Origin: Benincasa hispida
Taxonomy: Eukaryota; Streptophyta; Magnoliopsida; Cucurbitales; Cucurbitaceae
Direction of reading: 5' to 3'
Length of the DNA stretch: 64,000 nt
Assembly (NCBI RefSeq): GCF_009727055.1
Contig: NC_052350.1
Location: 27,741,174-27,805,173 of the forward strand
Under the pieces are notes generated by a model that did not search any database, was not told the origin of the DNA, and saw only the letters and a list, made by a program, of their open reading frames with translations. The translations under genes and the position numbers were made by a program. This document shows, in pieces, positions 44,244-55,290 of this stretch; within the stretch, counting starts at the first letter, position 1, and every line of letters begins with the position of its first letter.

Positions 44244-46422
44244 TGAAGGAAATCAAAACTCGATGATTTTCGTGAGCAGCGGAAGCAAGTCTATTCCAAA
44301 TTACAATCATGAATCAACAAATCATTTACAGTCGACTTCAATACAAGCGGTTATACAATTTACAGAGAAATTACAGCATGAAACAACAAATGTACAAAGG
44401 GAAAAATGTACTAACAACAGCAGAAGCGTCTCCACGCTCCAATGCGCACTCTGATCGAACAATAGCAATCATGAGCGCTCGATCTACACGACCGCAACAT
44501 CGCACAAACATATCGCGCTCGTCCTCAACGATCTCCTCGATCATGAACTCCTCTACAACAGCGAACGACCTCCGAAAAACCTTGACGATGTCGAGTTGAG
44601 TCTGACACCACCAACAAGGCGACCTTGGTATTCTCGGTGTGAGAATCCAGAGGGTGGGCTCTATTCGAACTTGAGGCAGATGAATAGAGAAAAGAACGAT
44701 CGCATACACGACTGGGCAAGTGGGAGAAGTCGGAGACCTATCGTATAGGTCGATGCCCTAATCGTTTATATAAAACTTGCGATCGTCCAGTAAAAACTAT
44801 GTGATCGTTTAGCTCGATTGATTCTACACGATTGTTTACCTTGGGCCAGCGATCGTCTAACAAAGCTATGCGATTGTTTAGTAAATAATGCACGATCGTT
44901 TAGCTAGCACCTACACAATCGTTTAGCTCGCCCAGCCGTCGTTTAGTAAATCTGTATTTACTTGACAACTTCCGTGAGTTTCTTTTCACCGGAGAGAAAA
45001 CTCAAATTCTTTTTAAATTTTTTGTGAAAACTTCTTCTTTCAAAAAAATAAGAAACCATTTTTCTTTATACTCACAGTTACTGTGATCCAATAACTACCC
45101 ACTATATTTGGTTATTTAAAAGAAAAAGTATTAATTATCTAATAATTAATATTATTATAAATATAAATGGTAACCAACTTATCATACTATATTTATAACT
45201 TATAGTTTTAATATTTCATCTCATGAAACATATAAATCATAGTTCTTTTTCTATTCCATGGTACTTAATGTAAATCTCATTTACATCAATCCTCCACTAG
45301 ATGTATCTTATGCATCATATCGATTATATCACATATAATAAAAATACCTCTTGTCAGTTTGAACATTTCAAATCAACATCAAAAACTGATCCTCAACAAA
45401 ATCCAAGCTACCAAGGGGACCTCATGGACTTGTAGATCAAAGCTCCAATGGTACGTGAATAACTGACTAAACTCTTTAGTCACGAGATCCACCATCCCTT
45501 AACTGCCAGGCACTCTACTAAAGACCGACAGCTGAACTCTCCTCACTATAGATATATTATATGTCCATCTTAACCAATGAGCAGTGCGACAACCCTTCAC
45601 AGATCACTCGTAAGTACAGCTAGGCCAATAACCGTTATGCCCCTGTAGTTACATTTGTCTCCTTAAGTACTACTGATCCCTCTAATGAACATAAATCATA
45701 GTCCTACTATGACTGAGTCTTCTCTTCCAATGAGAAGTTGTTGCCACTATGTTCAAGCCCCGGAATCAGCCCTTATGAGAACAATATCTCTACTTATCCC
45801 TACTTTGGGAACGGAGTGAATTCCATATTGTGGATTGAGTTCCTAGCTCCCAGATCAGACAAGTCCCCAAAAAGGTAGGCATGTTGAGTTGGAAATCTGG
45901 CCACTCTCACCCATACTAATCAAAGGACCGTCCTCAAATGTAGGAGTTCCCAAAACACTCAAGATTGAGGTCGTGTCACCTATGGTCGTTTAGGTGAGAT
46001 ACAAGTCTCTAGTATCAACGGCGTTATATACAGAGTCTAGTTATCTCGTGGTCAAGAACTTATATAAACTCTTTGTATAGGACACCCCTGCTCCACGTCT
46101 CTACACGAATGGTCAGGATCTACCATCTGTAGTAGTTTACAACACTTGCAAACCTCTATAAAGCGGGTCGTATCCGTAGTATCACCAGGATCAGGTATCC
46201 CACCTTAATCCTTATACTACATACTGATTTAGGTTATCATTTAATGCATGATCCACTTGTATATCACATATACATGCTTAAGTTCACATAAGATAACCAA
46301 GGAGCTTTATTTATTGGATATGAGTAAATGCCAAAATTAAATAATTTTTATTTTATCATTGAACAACGTGTATCTTTACAAAACAACGAGACTCTGGGAG
46401 AATTAGGACACCAATCCTAACA
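44244..46422 (-). mobile_element. copia LTR (beta type), complete, minus strand
   Basis: 2179 bp, in minus orientation from TGTTAGGATTGGTGTCC (46422) to TTCA (44244). It is flanked on its right by the complement of a polypurine tract (46423-46437), so it is a 3' LTR whose internal region is missing. It serves as the reference for the truncated LTRs at 2637 and 26245/36949. A word array lies at 44700-44960. The overlapping frames at 44194-44719 on both strands have no domain and fall in the LTR. Confidence 0.85.
44700..44960. repeat. CGATCG-type word array in an LTR
   Basis: Words such as gcgatcgtccagt, tgtgatcgtttagc, acgattgtttacc, gcgatcgtctaac, cacgatcgtttagc and caatcgtttagc, spaced about 18-30 bp. 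The array lies 450-715 bp before the LTR end. Confidence 0.75.
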
Positions 46423-46479
46423 ATCTCCCACTTATCCTAATAACTCGAGAGACTAATGTATAATATACAATAAACTAGG
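46423..46479 (-). other. copia polypurine tract and short 3' stretch
   Basis: The complement of atctcccacttatcc matches the copia polypurine tract. The following bases still look like copia 3' untranslated sequence. The body has been replaced by gypsy sequence. Confidence 0.65.
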
Positions 46480-46700
46480 GCATACCCATGTATCACAAGC
46501 GTGTAACATATCTCACAATGTTTGGTTCAAATGTTTCGTTTGACCTTCAGTATGTGGGTGAAAAGCTATACTAAAATTTAACTGAGTACTAATGCTTACT
46601 GGAGATTGTTCCAAGAAACTAGATGTGAAACAGGGTCATGATTGTAACTAGTGCCTCAAGAAGTGTGACAACCTCTTCCATATATAACTATAAAACTTAA
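46480..46700 (-). pseudogene. gypsy integrase scrap
   Basis: One minus-strand frame reads FSIAFHPHTEGQTKHLNQTL, close to the FxTAFHPQTDGQTE block of gypsy integrases with its third acidic residue. A decayed upstream part follows (46600-46690). The fragment has no LTR of its own. It is unrelated to the adjacent copia pieces, so it was left by an older insertion or deletion. Confidence 0.65.
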
Positions 46701-46956
46701 GATGCTGAAAATCAATAGTGCCTTAACACACCCACTCTGAGAAATATGAGAACTGTTGTGAGCTTAAGAAGTCTTATTCACTAAAACATGTATTTGAATT
46801 AATCATACTAAAACAGAGAAGTCTCCATATGTGCGGTAAAGCAACTAATCATATTAGATATGGCTATCTCAAGATACATAACAAAGAAAATCTGGTCAAA
46901 TGGAAATTACTTCTACTCTAGAAGCACCAACTGTGATGTCTTTCTAGTTACGTGTC
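46701..46956. other. unassigned sequence
   Basis: 256 bp with no ORF, repeat or motif that I recognise. It may be more of the gypsy scrap, decayed beyond reading, or original flanking DNA. Confidence 0.3.
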
Positions 46957-48119
46957 TGTTGGGAATGTTCTAGAACTCGCAGTTCGTGTTAAACATTCTA
47001 TTTGATTAATAACAATGACTTGTTGATTTTGCATCTTATTATGAAAATCCAATAAACGCATTCTTGGCTATAGTCTGAATGTTGTAACTTAATGTAGTGA
47101 CATAAACAGGATCAAGTTGACAGTATATAGCCTAAATGGTCTAATAAGTATATGGATGGAATTGGGTATCTCATCCTGGTAACACTATTGGATGCGGCCC
47201 ACTCTGTAGTTGTTACAAGAAGTTGTAAGGTGCTACAAACGATGTGATCCACAAATCGTTCATGTTGAGATACGAGAGTAGATGTATCCTATGCAATAAG
47301 TTTGCATATAGATTGGAACACAAAAATAGTCACTTTTCTTTATAACGACCGTTTACTGTTAAAACTGACTATTTCATTTATTATATGTAAAACCCGAACC
47401 CTAATTACTTCAAGTAAGAGTAAGTAATGTGATGTTTTCTAATGAGTTAAATGAAACCATATTTTAGGAGGGGTAAAGGATGGAAGCAAGAAGAAATAAG
47501 CTCTTGTGTAGCTAAGTGTAAACCCCGAATTCTAAGTTTCCTAAACAAGTATGTTTAGCCAAAAAAATGATATATTGAATATTTAATAAGTGAAAGCCCA
47601 TGATAATTATAGAAATTGTGGAGAAAGGAAAAGAAAAACATATATTAAATAAGGAAGCCATTTATTGGCTTGGGCTGGAGGCACTAAATGTGGAGTGATG
47701 TGGCGGTTGATCCTTGAACTCGAGAAGCGGCATGAAGATTAAAAGGATGAAGAACTTCAAAAGCTTGGTTACGGCAAACTACATGAACAAATTTAGTGAA
47801 ATCAGTGCCATTTTAAATCTAGGAGAATCTAGTTTTAAAGTTGTCTTGCTGGAGAAAGATTGCAAGAGAAGAAGAGCAGAAAGTGAGGAAATTGCAGAAT
47901 AGGCAGAATCGCGGATTACTCAGGGCTCGAGGTAAAGATTGGAATCTCTAGGCCAAACTATAAGGAATTTTTGGCTGAAATTTTAAGATAAAAAATTTAC
48001 TTAATTCTAAATAGGTTTGTAGAAGGAAGTTCCTTCAAAAGACGTCTGTATTTTGAGTTATGAATTTTTGAAGTTGTAACAGAGAATATGTGCATAAGCA
48101 GATAGCTGCTTGGGAAGAA

Positions 48120-48360
48120 CAAGCAAACAGCTCATATGGAGAAGGAGGATCTCGCTTATGAAGGGAATCTCGCTAATTTTGTGCTGAGGATCTCGCTCTA
48201 GAAGGAAATCTCGCTAGAAATTAGGCTGAGTATCGCTGGTATCGCTGGAAAGGTGAGTATCGCTGGTATCGTTGGTAAGGTGAGTATCGCTAGGAAAAGC
48301 TTAATCTCACTCATGAGGAGAATCTCGCTCATGAGGAGAATCTCGCTAGTAAAGTTGTCT
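48120..48360. repeat. ATCTCGCT/TATCGCT word array
   Basis: Words gatctcgctt, aatctcgcta, gatctcgctc, gtatcgctgg and aatctcgctc recur about a dozen times, including two adjacent 20-bp units based on aatctcgctcatgagg. G's LTR lacks this block. Confidence 0.75.
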
Positions 48361-48774
48361 TTGATGATGAAAGTTCCATTCATAAATGAACTATTTGAGG
48401 TATTTTACTAAGAATTCTAAGTAGTTTAACCGGAAATTATGTCCTTTTAGGACAAGAAGAGCTAGGAGAGGTGTATAACCCGTTAAGAGGCCAACGAGCT
48501 GTGAGTGACTATGTGATGACTTACTGTTTTAATGATTTAGAAACTATGATTTCTTGAAGATATTTCCCATGCTAAGTGTTTAAATGAATTGCCAAGCAAC
48601 ATATTTGTGAAACTGTTTCTCATGCTAAGTAAAGCATGTTTTCCATGGAATTGACGTGATTTAGATATGTTATCTTGTCCAAATACTTCCAATATGTTTA
48701 AGTAACTCCATTTTTATGATGAACCAGTAGGATGGATGAACTAGTATGATGATTTGAACACTAAGCCTTAGTGT

Positions 48775-48898
48775 TCAACTAAAGGTTTATGACTAGTTAT
48801 ATGACGGATACTGAAGGACAATGAGAAGGTATCCTTTCAACTAAATGTTTATGACTAGTTATATGATGGATACTGAAGAACAATGAGAAGGTATCCTA
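48775..48898. repeat. 62-bp tandem duplication in the gypsy solo LTR
   Basis: Copies at 48775-48836 and 48837-48898, nearly identical, each containing ttatgactagttatatga and ggatactgaag. Further partial ggatactgaagg words occur at about 49340 and 49415. Confidence 0.85.
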
Positions 48899-51031
48899 GT
48901 CAAGTACCTAATGCATGATGGTACTCACTTATAACCACGTGCACGTAGGCAATACGACATCGAGGGATTGAGCAAAAAATGTTCTCCCCGACTAAGGTTG
49001 ACGTTGAGGGTTAGATCTAATAGTTCACTCTCAACTAAGGATAAAGGCAGTCATATCTTCTCCTAGGCTAGAAGGATAGTTTGGAATTGCTAATGCTTAT
49101 GAATGTTTACCAACGCATGATGTTACTAATGTATGAGTTTTCCAAGTATGTTTTCCATATCTATGCATGCTAATAGTTTTCACAAGCTAGTTCAACATGA
49201 TTTAAGCCAACTTATTTTACAAAGTATGAAACATGTGTTAGGGTTAAAGCTAAGGTTGAATAAAGCTTGATGTACGATAGTTTAAATACCTAAGATTGTC
49301 AAAGTACATGCGTTGGTATTCCTAAACATAATGAAAAGGGATACTGAAGGTAGGGAAGGTATCCTAAAGAGTTTTCTATGCTATATTCGAGAACTTGATA
49401 GCTTAAATGAGCCGGATACTGAAGGTAAGGAAGGTATCTGAATAAATGTACCTAAGGTGTTGACGGTATATAGAAAACTCCACGTGCCGTAGGTAGTTCT
49501 GAATGAGAGGCCGAAGTACAGGTCTCCTAGGCTATATACAAGCAAAGAGAGGTTGAAATATGGGTCTCTTGGCCGGTAACAGACGTTGGGAGCTAGAGCG
49601 ATGTATGCTCGTTCTCAACTAAGGTATAATGATGTTTAATGGTGGTTTTAAAGGTTTTATGTACACGTTTTCTTGGTATACTTTAGTTTCAGTATTATGT
49701 TTTCAAGCTTTAGGTTTTGAGCATGAGATTTATATTTTTATCAAGTCACTCACTGGGCTTCTAGTTCATGTTTTCGAATGTTTTTCTTTTTCAGGTAGCG
49801 GTTAGTTCCCAAAGGACTATTCTACTACTACTCTGCCACTATAAGAAACAGGTTGAAGGAAGCGTAATTAAATAACTGTATTAGTTAGTACACATATGTT
49901 TGTCTAGTGACTAGTATTCTTGATGAGGCTCACTAGGTTGTAATATCCATGTATAAACAATGCTGCGAAACCCTATAATGTAAATGTGTTAAGTTCTAAG
50001 TTAATATGTATGTATTCAGGGTTTGAGTATTATTTAACAGGTAAGATAGGCAGTAAGTGCCAGCAAAAGGGTTGGTAACTGCTATAGCCACCATTCCATC
50101 TAGGTTAGGAGGGTAATCTGGTGCAGGGTGTGACATTATATAACCTAGGTTAACTCGATCTTAATTCTGAGCTAGCTATGAACTCCTGTTTGTTGGAGAT
50201 TATCCTTTGATCTGTAAATAGTGAGAGTACTCCAACAGCACTGCTCAATAAGCTTACCATTTTGGGGATAAGACCGGATGAATGGTTGGGGACATAGTCT
50301 TGCAAGATGGAATTCACTCCTACCCTATTTAAGGTTAGCAGATAGGTTGTTCTCTTAAGTATTGACTCCAAGTCTTGAACAATCGGGGCTCTACCTTCTC
50401 ATGATAGAGAAAGGATTTGATTCATAGAGATTATGAATCAGAATTTTTCATTAGAGGATCAATAGGAACTTAAGGAACAAGATGTAGTCACAGGGGTAAA
50501 ACGGTATTTTTGATCTAGTTGTGATTACGAACAACCTGTGAAGGATCGACTTACTAATTATGAGTGTCCCATTAGTTAACGAATGGGGGTTAGATCAGAC
50601 TAATGAGTTTAGCCGATTAATTTTGAATTGTTAGAGCCCATGATCTGTAGGTCCGCGAGGTCCCCCTATTACCTCGTAAATTGATAGGCTTTAGGATAGC
50701 TTAAGAGATTAATTTGAAACGTTCAAATTAAACGGAACAAGAGAATAAATATTTAAATATAATTTAAATATATAAAGATGATTATTGTACAAGAATTAAT
50801 TTAATATTTGATATTAAATTAATTTATGAAATTAATTTAAGAAAATTAAATTTTTAATTAAAAGGATTTAATATCATTTTTTGTTTTAAAAAGAAAATGA
50901 AAAATCATTTTGAATGGTTTTACATAATGGAAAAGGAGTTTTCTTCATTATTATCATCTTTACGCTCACACACAAACCATGATCTTCTCTACCTTGATTC
51001 TCCACTCCATCTCTTTGCATGTTCATCCTAG

Positions 51032-51039
51032 TATATAAA
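51032..51039 (+). promoter_or_regulatory. TATA box of element F
   Basis: tatataaa, about 370 bp before the LTR end and about 255 bp before the predicted splice donor. Confidence 0.55.
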
Positions 51040-51290
51040 GAAGATTGGAGTTATTGGAGAGAGGATGAGAATAATAGAATTTCAAAAGAATTTTCTCTGA
51101 AGAAGAAGTTATCTTCTTCAGCTGTGCTGCTGTGAGTTTCTTTATTTTTTTTCACATCTTCAAGTTGTTCTTGAGTCCCGCAACTCTGCCTAGAGCTCTA
51201 AGAGTATAGTAGGGAAGGCTTTGAGGTGGTTCACGTTGATAATAAGCGAAGAAGCAGCTGAACAGGCCTTTTCTGGAGAGTTCATCAAAG

Positions 51291-51296
51291 GTATGT
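51291..51296 (+). promoter_or_regulatory. predicted 5' splice site in U5
   Basis: caaag/gtatgt matches the plant donor consensus. Equivalent sites sit at the same place in the LTRs at 3865, 7880, 28327, 23660 (-), 25640 (-) and 34660 (-). The matching acceptor is at 53938. Confidence 0.5.
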
Positions 51297-51408
51297 TCAT
51301 AAAACCCATTTTTTGTGAAGAGCATGCTTTAGTTTTTACCAAAATTAGTGAATTAGAAAGCTTATGAATCCTTGATACTTCTGCTGCATGTTGTTTTACT
51401 CTTTCAAT

Positions 51409-51420
51409 TGGTATCAAAGC
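51409..51420 (+). other. element F primer binding site
   Basis: tggtatcaaagc, initiator-Met tRNA type with one mismatch, two bases after the LTR. Confidence 0.8.
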
Positions 51421-51755
51421 ATCTTTTAAGCTTTCAATAGTCTAATTTTGGCAAGGTGGGTGTTTTTTCATGAGATATATGAACTTGATGCACTGCTATG
51501 GTTTTCTCTGTTTTGGCTTTTTAATTCTCTTTAATTTCTCAATTAAACTTGTAATTCATTATCTAATGGATTTTTCCGTTCTAATACTCCATCCGAGACT
51601 TGTTTAATGAGCATTTATGTGTTAGCAAGAGTGTGTAATTTATTTGGAGTCATTAGAGTTGAAATTAAGATATAATTGAAGAAACAAGCAAAGAAGGTCA
51701 AGCTGTTGTTCGAGTTTTTTCAACTTCTGCTTAAATCTGTTGTTGAGGTTCAGTT

Positions 51756-52370
51756 GCTAAACGATCGTTTAGCTCCAGACATTGACAATGAGAAGAAAAT
51801 CTAGACGATCGTTTAGTAATATGAGCTGGTCATTGTGATGTTGAACACTAAACGATCGTGTACCTGCGGGAGCTAAGCGATGCGTTTATTTGCTATACGA
51901 TAACATTACGAAATTGTTAAGTTTTTGTCGTGGGAACTAGACGATTCATTGATTTTGCTAAACGATGGTGCTATATGATCATTCAGCAACGATGCCCGCT
52001 AAATGATGCGATGAAATGCTACGTGATAGCACTGAGCATTCATTTAGTCGCGGAGCTAAGCGATCATGTAGATAAATGCTATATGACGCGATGATGTTCT
52101 ATACGATGGAGCTATGCAATCGTTTAGTTACGGGCGGATACTAAACGATGACTTGAATGCACTGGGCGATGGTGTTATGCAATCGTTTAGTACTATGCTA
52201 TGGAGCTAAACGATTACACTGCGATGGAACTAAACGATCGTCTAGTCCTATGCGATAGAGGTAAACGATCGTCTAGCTTTCAGCGAACACTATGCGATCG
52301 TGTACTTCCTCTCAACCCAGGCGATGACACTAGACGATTACATCCAGGCGTTACACGATCGGCCTTAGCA
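51756..52370. repeat. CGATCG-type word array in F's leader
   Basis: Around twenty words in 615 bp. The first is the perfect 18-bp palindrome gctaaacgatcgtttagc (51756-51773), followed by ctagacgatcgtttag (51801), ctaaacgatcgtgtac (51847), taaacgatcgtctag (near 52228 and 52261) and atgcgatcgtgtac (near 52291). Gaps are about 15-45 bp. Words occur in both orientations and as half-sites. Confidence 0.8.
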
Positions 52371-53928
52371 GCATATTGAGGTTGGACTGAGAGCAAACAG
52401 TTCGACCGGTTTACTCAAGGTTCAATCCGGTTTAGCCTCAAATGGTTGTGGTTGGTCCGGTTCAGACTCGTCCAGCCCAGTTCAAGTTGTTTTGGGTTCA
52501 GTTTAGAGTGGTTTGAGTGGTTCAAAGACGGCTTTGAAGCTATTTGTAATAGTTAGCTGTCTGTTTGCTTGTTTATGCCAAAACGAAAACCATAACAGTT
52601 AGTATTTAATTGTTTATGCATGAGATGTATGTGATAATTAAGTAAATTCATGTATATGCATATTGTATGCCATATAGATTTAAAACCCCACCATAGGAAG
52701 CATGTTACATGCATTGACAGTATGTTATAATTGTTATAATATATAATATGCATGTTAGAGTTATGTTTAATATAATAGTTATATTAGATACCTTTGTTGA
52801 ATGTTGTGGATGTTTAAGCATGTCTAACTTTTGTAAGTTGTTATAAAATTGGTTAGACATTTAAAATCCATAACAAAGAACAGTTGCATGCTCACTTAGG
52901 TTAACAACTAATTTTAATCGTTAAAATAGATTGTTTCCTTATAAAATACGGTTACAAACTCATATCGGTTCATAAACCTATCTAAGGTTTGAGGTACTTA
53001 AGTTGACGGTTTACAGAACACCTCCTACCTGGGGATTATGACCAAACATTTGAGAGTTGTTAACTAATTTTATGAGCTTGCGTGAGTGATGTGAGATAAT
53101 AAAATGGTTTATCACCTAGATATTATAGGTTAAATCCAATTATAAGGGTTATATTTGGATAAACCACTTAGACTTAGGTTGTATGAAATTAGCTGTCATG
53201 CCTAAGTAAATTACCCAAACATTTAGAACACTTCAGTAGGAGATTAACAATATATTTGATATATAGTTATTAGCTCTCATGTCCTCAAGAGTTCACACCG
53301 TGAGATCCATGCTCGGCTTCTTGTCGATTTTACCTCGACTGCTCCATACGGAAAGTGTTTGCATGGGTCAATAATAAGGTGAATGAGGGAAGTGGTTTAT
53401 AGTAAGTGGGTGAAGGAAACGTGTCAACATTGTCCTACGGTCTCCTCCATTAGTTTGAACCGTGAGATTCCTATGTTGCGCCCGCTGTCATTTTTATGTG
53501 GCACTAGCTAGTCGTTAACCGCGCGATCCCTACGAAGTGTTGTAACATGGGATTCGAAACAACCTAAGCTTCAATAAAATGAATAGGGTCTTATAGTTTC
53601 GTCTTGGATATTGTCTTCTCTCTCAGAGGTATATTCATACCGTCCTATAAGATCTGAAAATGGCGGGTCACACTTACAAGAATTACTAAGTGTTAGTAAA
53701 GATCTTGACCGAAAACGATAACCAAAAGGACTATTGGGATATGAGTTATTCTAGAAAATAGTATTTGGTCAAGAACTGTCTTACTTCTGTGAAGGAATTC
53801 TTGACTGCCCTACGGTAGCACTTGTTCTAAATCAATTAAGTATCGTTGCAAATAAATAAAGATTTATTGGGTACTTTATTAGTTTTGCTAAAATAGATTT
53901 AGATGCATATTTAATAGAATTTGTTTAA

Positions 53929-53940
53929 AATGTTTCAGCA
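53929..53940 (+). promoter_or_regulatory. predicted 3' splice site before gag
   Basis: aatgtttcag ends at 53938, two bases before the gag ATG. B has gtttttcag (29865) and the leader at 1944 has ttcttttcag (about 2616) at the matching place. Confidence 0.45.
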
Positions 53941-54830
53941 ATGTCGAACTCGATTATACAACTGCTTGCTTCTGACAAATTTAACGGAGAGGGTTACTCC
54001 AATTGGAAATAAAATATCAATACAATATTAGTAGTAGATGACTTGAGGTTTGTGTTAACGAAGGAGTGTCCTCCAGTTCCCAGTTCAACGACGACCCAAA
54101 ATGTTCGAGATGTTTATAATAGGTGGGTAAGGGCAAACGAAAAAGCCCGGGCCTATATCTTGGCGAGTATATCTGATTTACTCAACAAGAAACATGAGAT
54201 CAGGCCCACAACTCGGGAGATCATGGCATCATTACAGGAGATGTTCGGGCAACCGTCATCGTCTGTTAGACATGAAGCCATTAAATATGTGTATGTGACA
54301 CGTATGAAGGATAGGACCAATGTGAGAGAACATGTTCTTGACATGATGGTCCATTTTAACATCGCAGAGGCTCACGGGGCTATGATAGACGAAACAAGTC
54401 AGGTGAGCATGATACTGGAATTTCTTCCTGAGAGCTATCTGTCGTTCAGGACAAATGCTGTCATGAACAAAATCACTTATAACTTAAAGACGTTGTTGAA
54501 TAAATTGCAAACTTATCAATCGATGATGAAACTCAAGGAAAGGGAAATAAATGTTATTTCTAAACCGAAAAAAGTTTTACAAAAGGCCTACGTCTGGTAC
54601 GAAACCTGTTAATGATAAGAAAGTTGGTCCTTCTTCTTCTTCTAAAAATAAAACCATACAGATGAAAAAGAAAGGAAAAGGGAAAAAGAAAACCGCTGCG
54701 AAGAAAAACAAAAACAAAACTCCCAAAGGAAAAGGTTTCCATTGTGGAGAGGTTGGGCATTGGAAGCGTAATTGCCCAAAATATCTGGCTGAAAAGAAAG
54801 CAGAAAAGAATAAACAAGGTAAATATGATT
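53941..54830 (+). pseudogene. gag: element F gag
   Basis: ATG at 53941 (MSNSIIQLLASDKFNGEGY), chosen because it aligns with A and B and follows the acceptor-like site. A TAA at 54010-54012 (codon 24) breaks the frame. From 54043 it is open to 54612 through the whole capsid region (RDVYNRWVRANEKARAYIL, ASLQEMFGQ, ILEFLPESYLSF, NKLQTYQ with Gln kept). A +1 frameshift near 54590 leads into a Lys-rich stretch and the zinc knuckle GFHCGEVGHWKRNC (about 54735-54780), where the first Cys is Gly. Confidence 0.9.
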
Positions 54831-55290
54831 TACTAGTTGTTGAAACATGTATAGTGGAAAATTCTCACCTTACCTGGATATTAGATTCAGGCGTCGCTAA
54901 TCATATTTGTACTTTTCTACAGGAAACTAGTTCTTGGAGAAGACTTTCTAAATATGAGATGACTTTCAAAGTGGGCACAGGTGAAGTCATTTCAACCGAA
55001 GCAGTGGGAGATGTGAAGTTGTTTTTTAGAGATTCTTTTATCTTACTCAAGAATGTGTTCTTTGTACCTAAGATGAAAAGGAATCTGATCTCCATTTTTT
55101 GTCTTTTAGAAAATATGTATAGTGTATCTTTTGAATATAATGAAGTGTTTGTTTATTCAAAAGGTGTTCATATTTGTTTTGCTAGACTTGCGAATAACTT
55201 ATACATATTACAACCAACAGAAGCAAAAGTTATTTTAAATATAGAGATGTTTAAAACGGCTGAAACTCATAATAAAAAGCGGAAAATTTC
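54831..55290 (+). pseudogene. pol: element F protease
   Basis: Open in one frame with the knuckle (frame 54551-55357). The aspartic protease site DSG is intact in WILDSGVANHICTF (about 54872-54913), followed by KVGTGEVISTEAVGDVKLFF and NVFFVPKMKRNLIS. It is the best preserved protease in the window, but upstream gag is interrupted, so it would not be made in the normal way. Confidence 0.85.

Larger units (their letters stand above)
47386..50135 (+). mobile_element. gypsy solo LTR with target duplication
   Basis: 2750 bp, TGTAAAACCCGAACC to GTGTGACA, flanked by ttata at 47381-47385 and 50136-50140. It is the same family as the LTR of element G (57787-60361, opposite strand), which has the same two ends. 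It differs from G's LTR by an ATCTCGCT-type word array (48120-48360) and a 62-bp tandem duplication (48775-48898). The frames at 47714-47902 and 48198-48383 are not genes. Confidence 0.9.
46957..51406 (+). mobile_element. element F 5' LTR, split by a gypsy solo LTR
   Basis: Starts TGTTGGGAATG and ends TTCA two bases before the primer binding site. Without the 2755-bp insertion (47386-50140) it is about 1.7 kb. It has a TATA box (51032-51039) and a near-perfect splice donor caaag/gtatgt (51291). It is related to the two gamma-type solo LTRs (shared caaag/gtatgttcat and the agcatgctttag block). No word array is present in this LTR. The frames at 50150-50371 and 51190-51417 are not genes. Confidence 0.85.
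51421..53940 (+). other. element F leader
   Basis: 2.5 kb, the longest intact copia leader here. Order: a conserved first part, the word array (51756-52370), AT-rich sequence, conserved blocks shared with 1944-2636 and 29220-29870 (caccgtgagatcc, ggcgggtcacactta), and a final tgtttcag/ca directly before the gag ATG. The frame at 52553-52753 is not a gene. Confidence 0.8.

Noticed and set aside
44194..44719. Overlapping ORFs on both strands
   Set aside because: They fall in the 3' end of a copia LTR and its word array, and equivalent frames are not kept in the other LTR copies.
46701..46956. Possible host sequence between two elements
   Set aside because: No ORF or motif supports a gene. It may be decayed gypsy sequence, so no host feature is called.
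48775..48898. Regulatory tandem repeat unique to this locus
   Set aside because: Kept only as a repeat: G's LTR has other duplications in a similar region, so ordinary LTR slippage explains it.
51756..52370. CRISPR array or satellite
   Set aside because: Words are short and variable with irregular gaps, and the genome is eukaryotic. There is no constant repeat with unique spacers and no fixed unit length.
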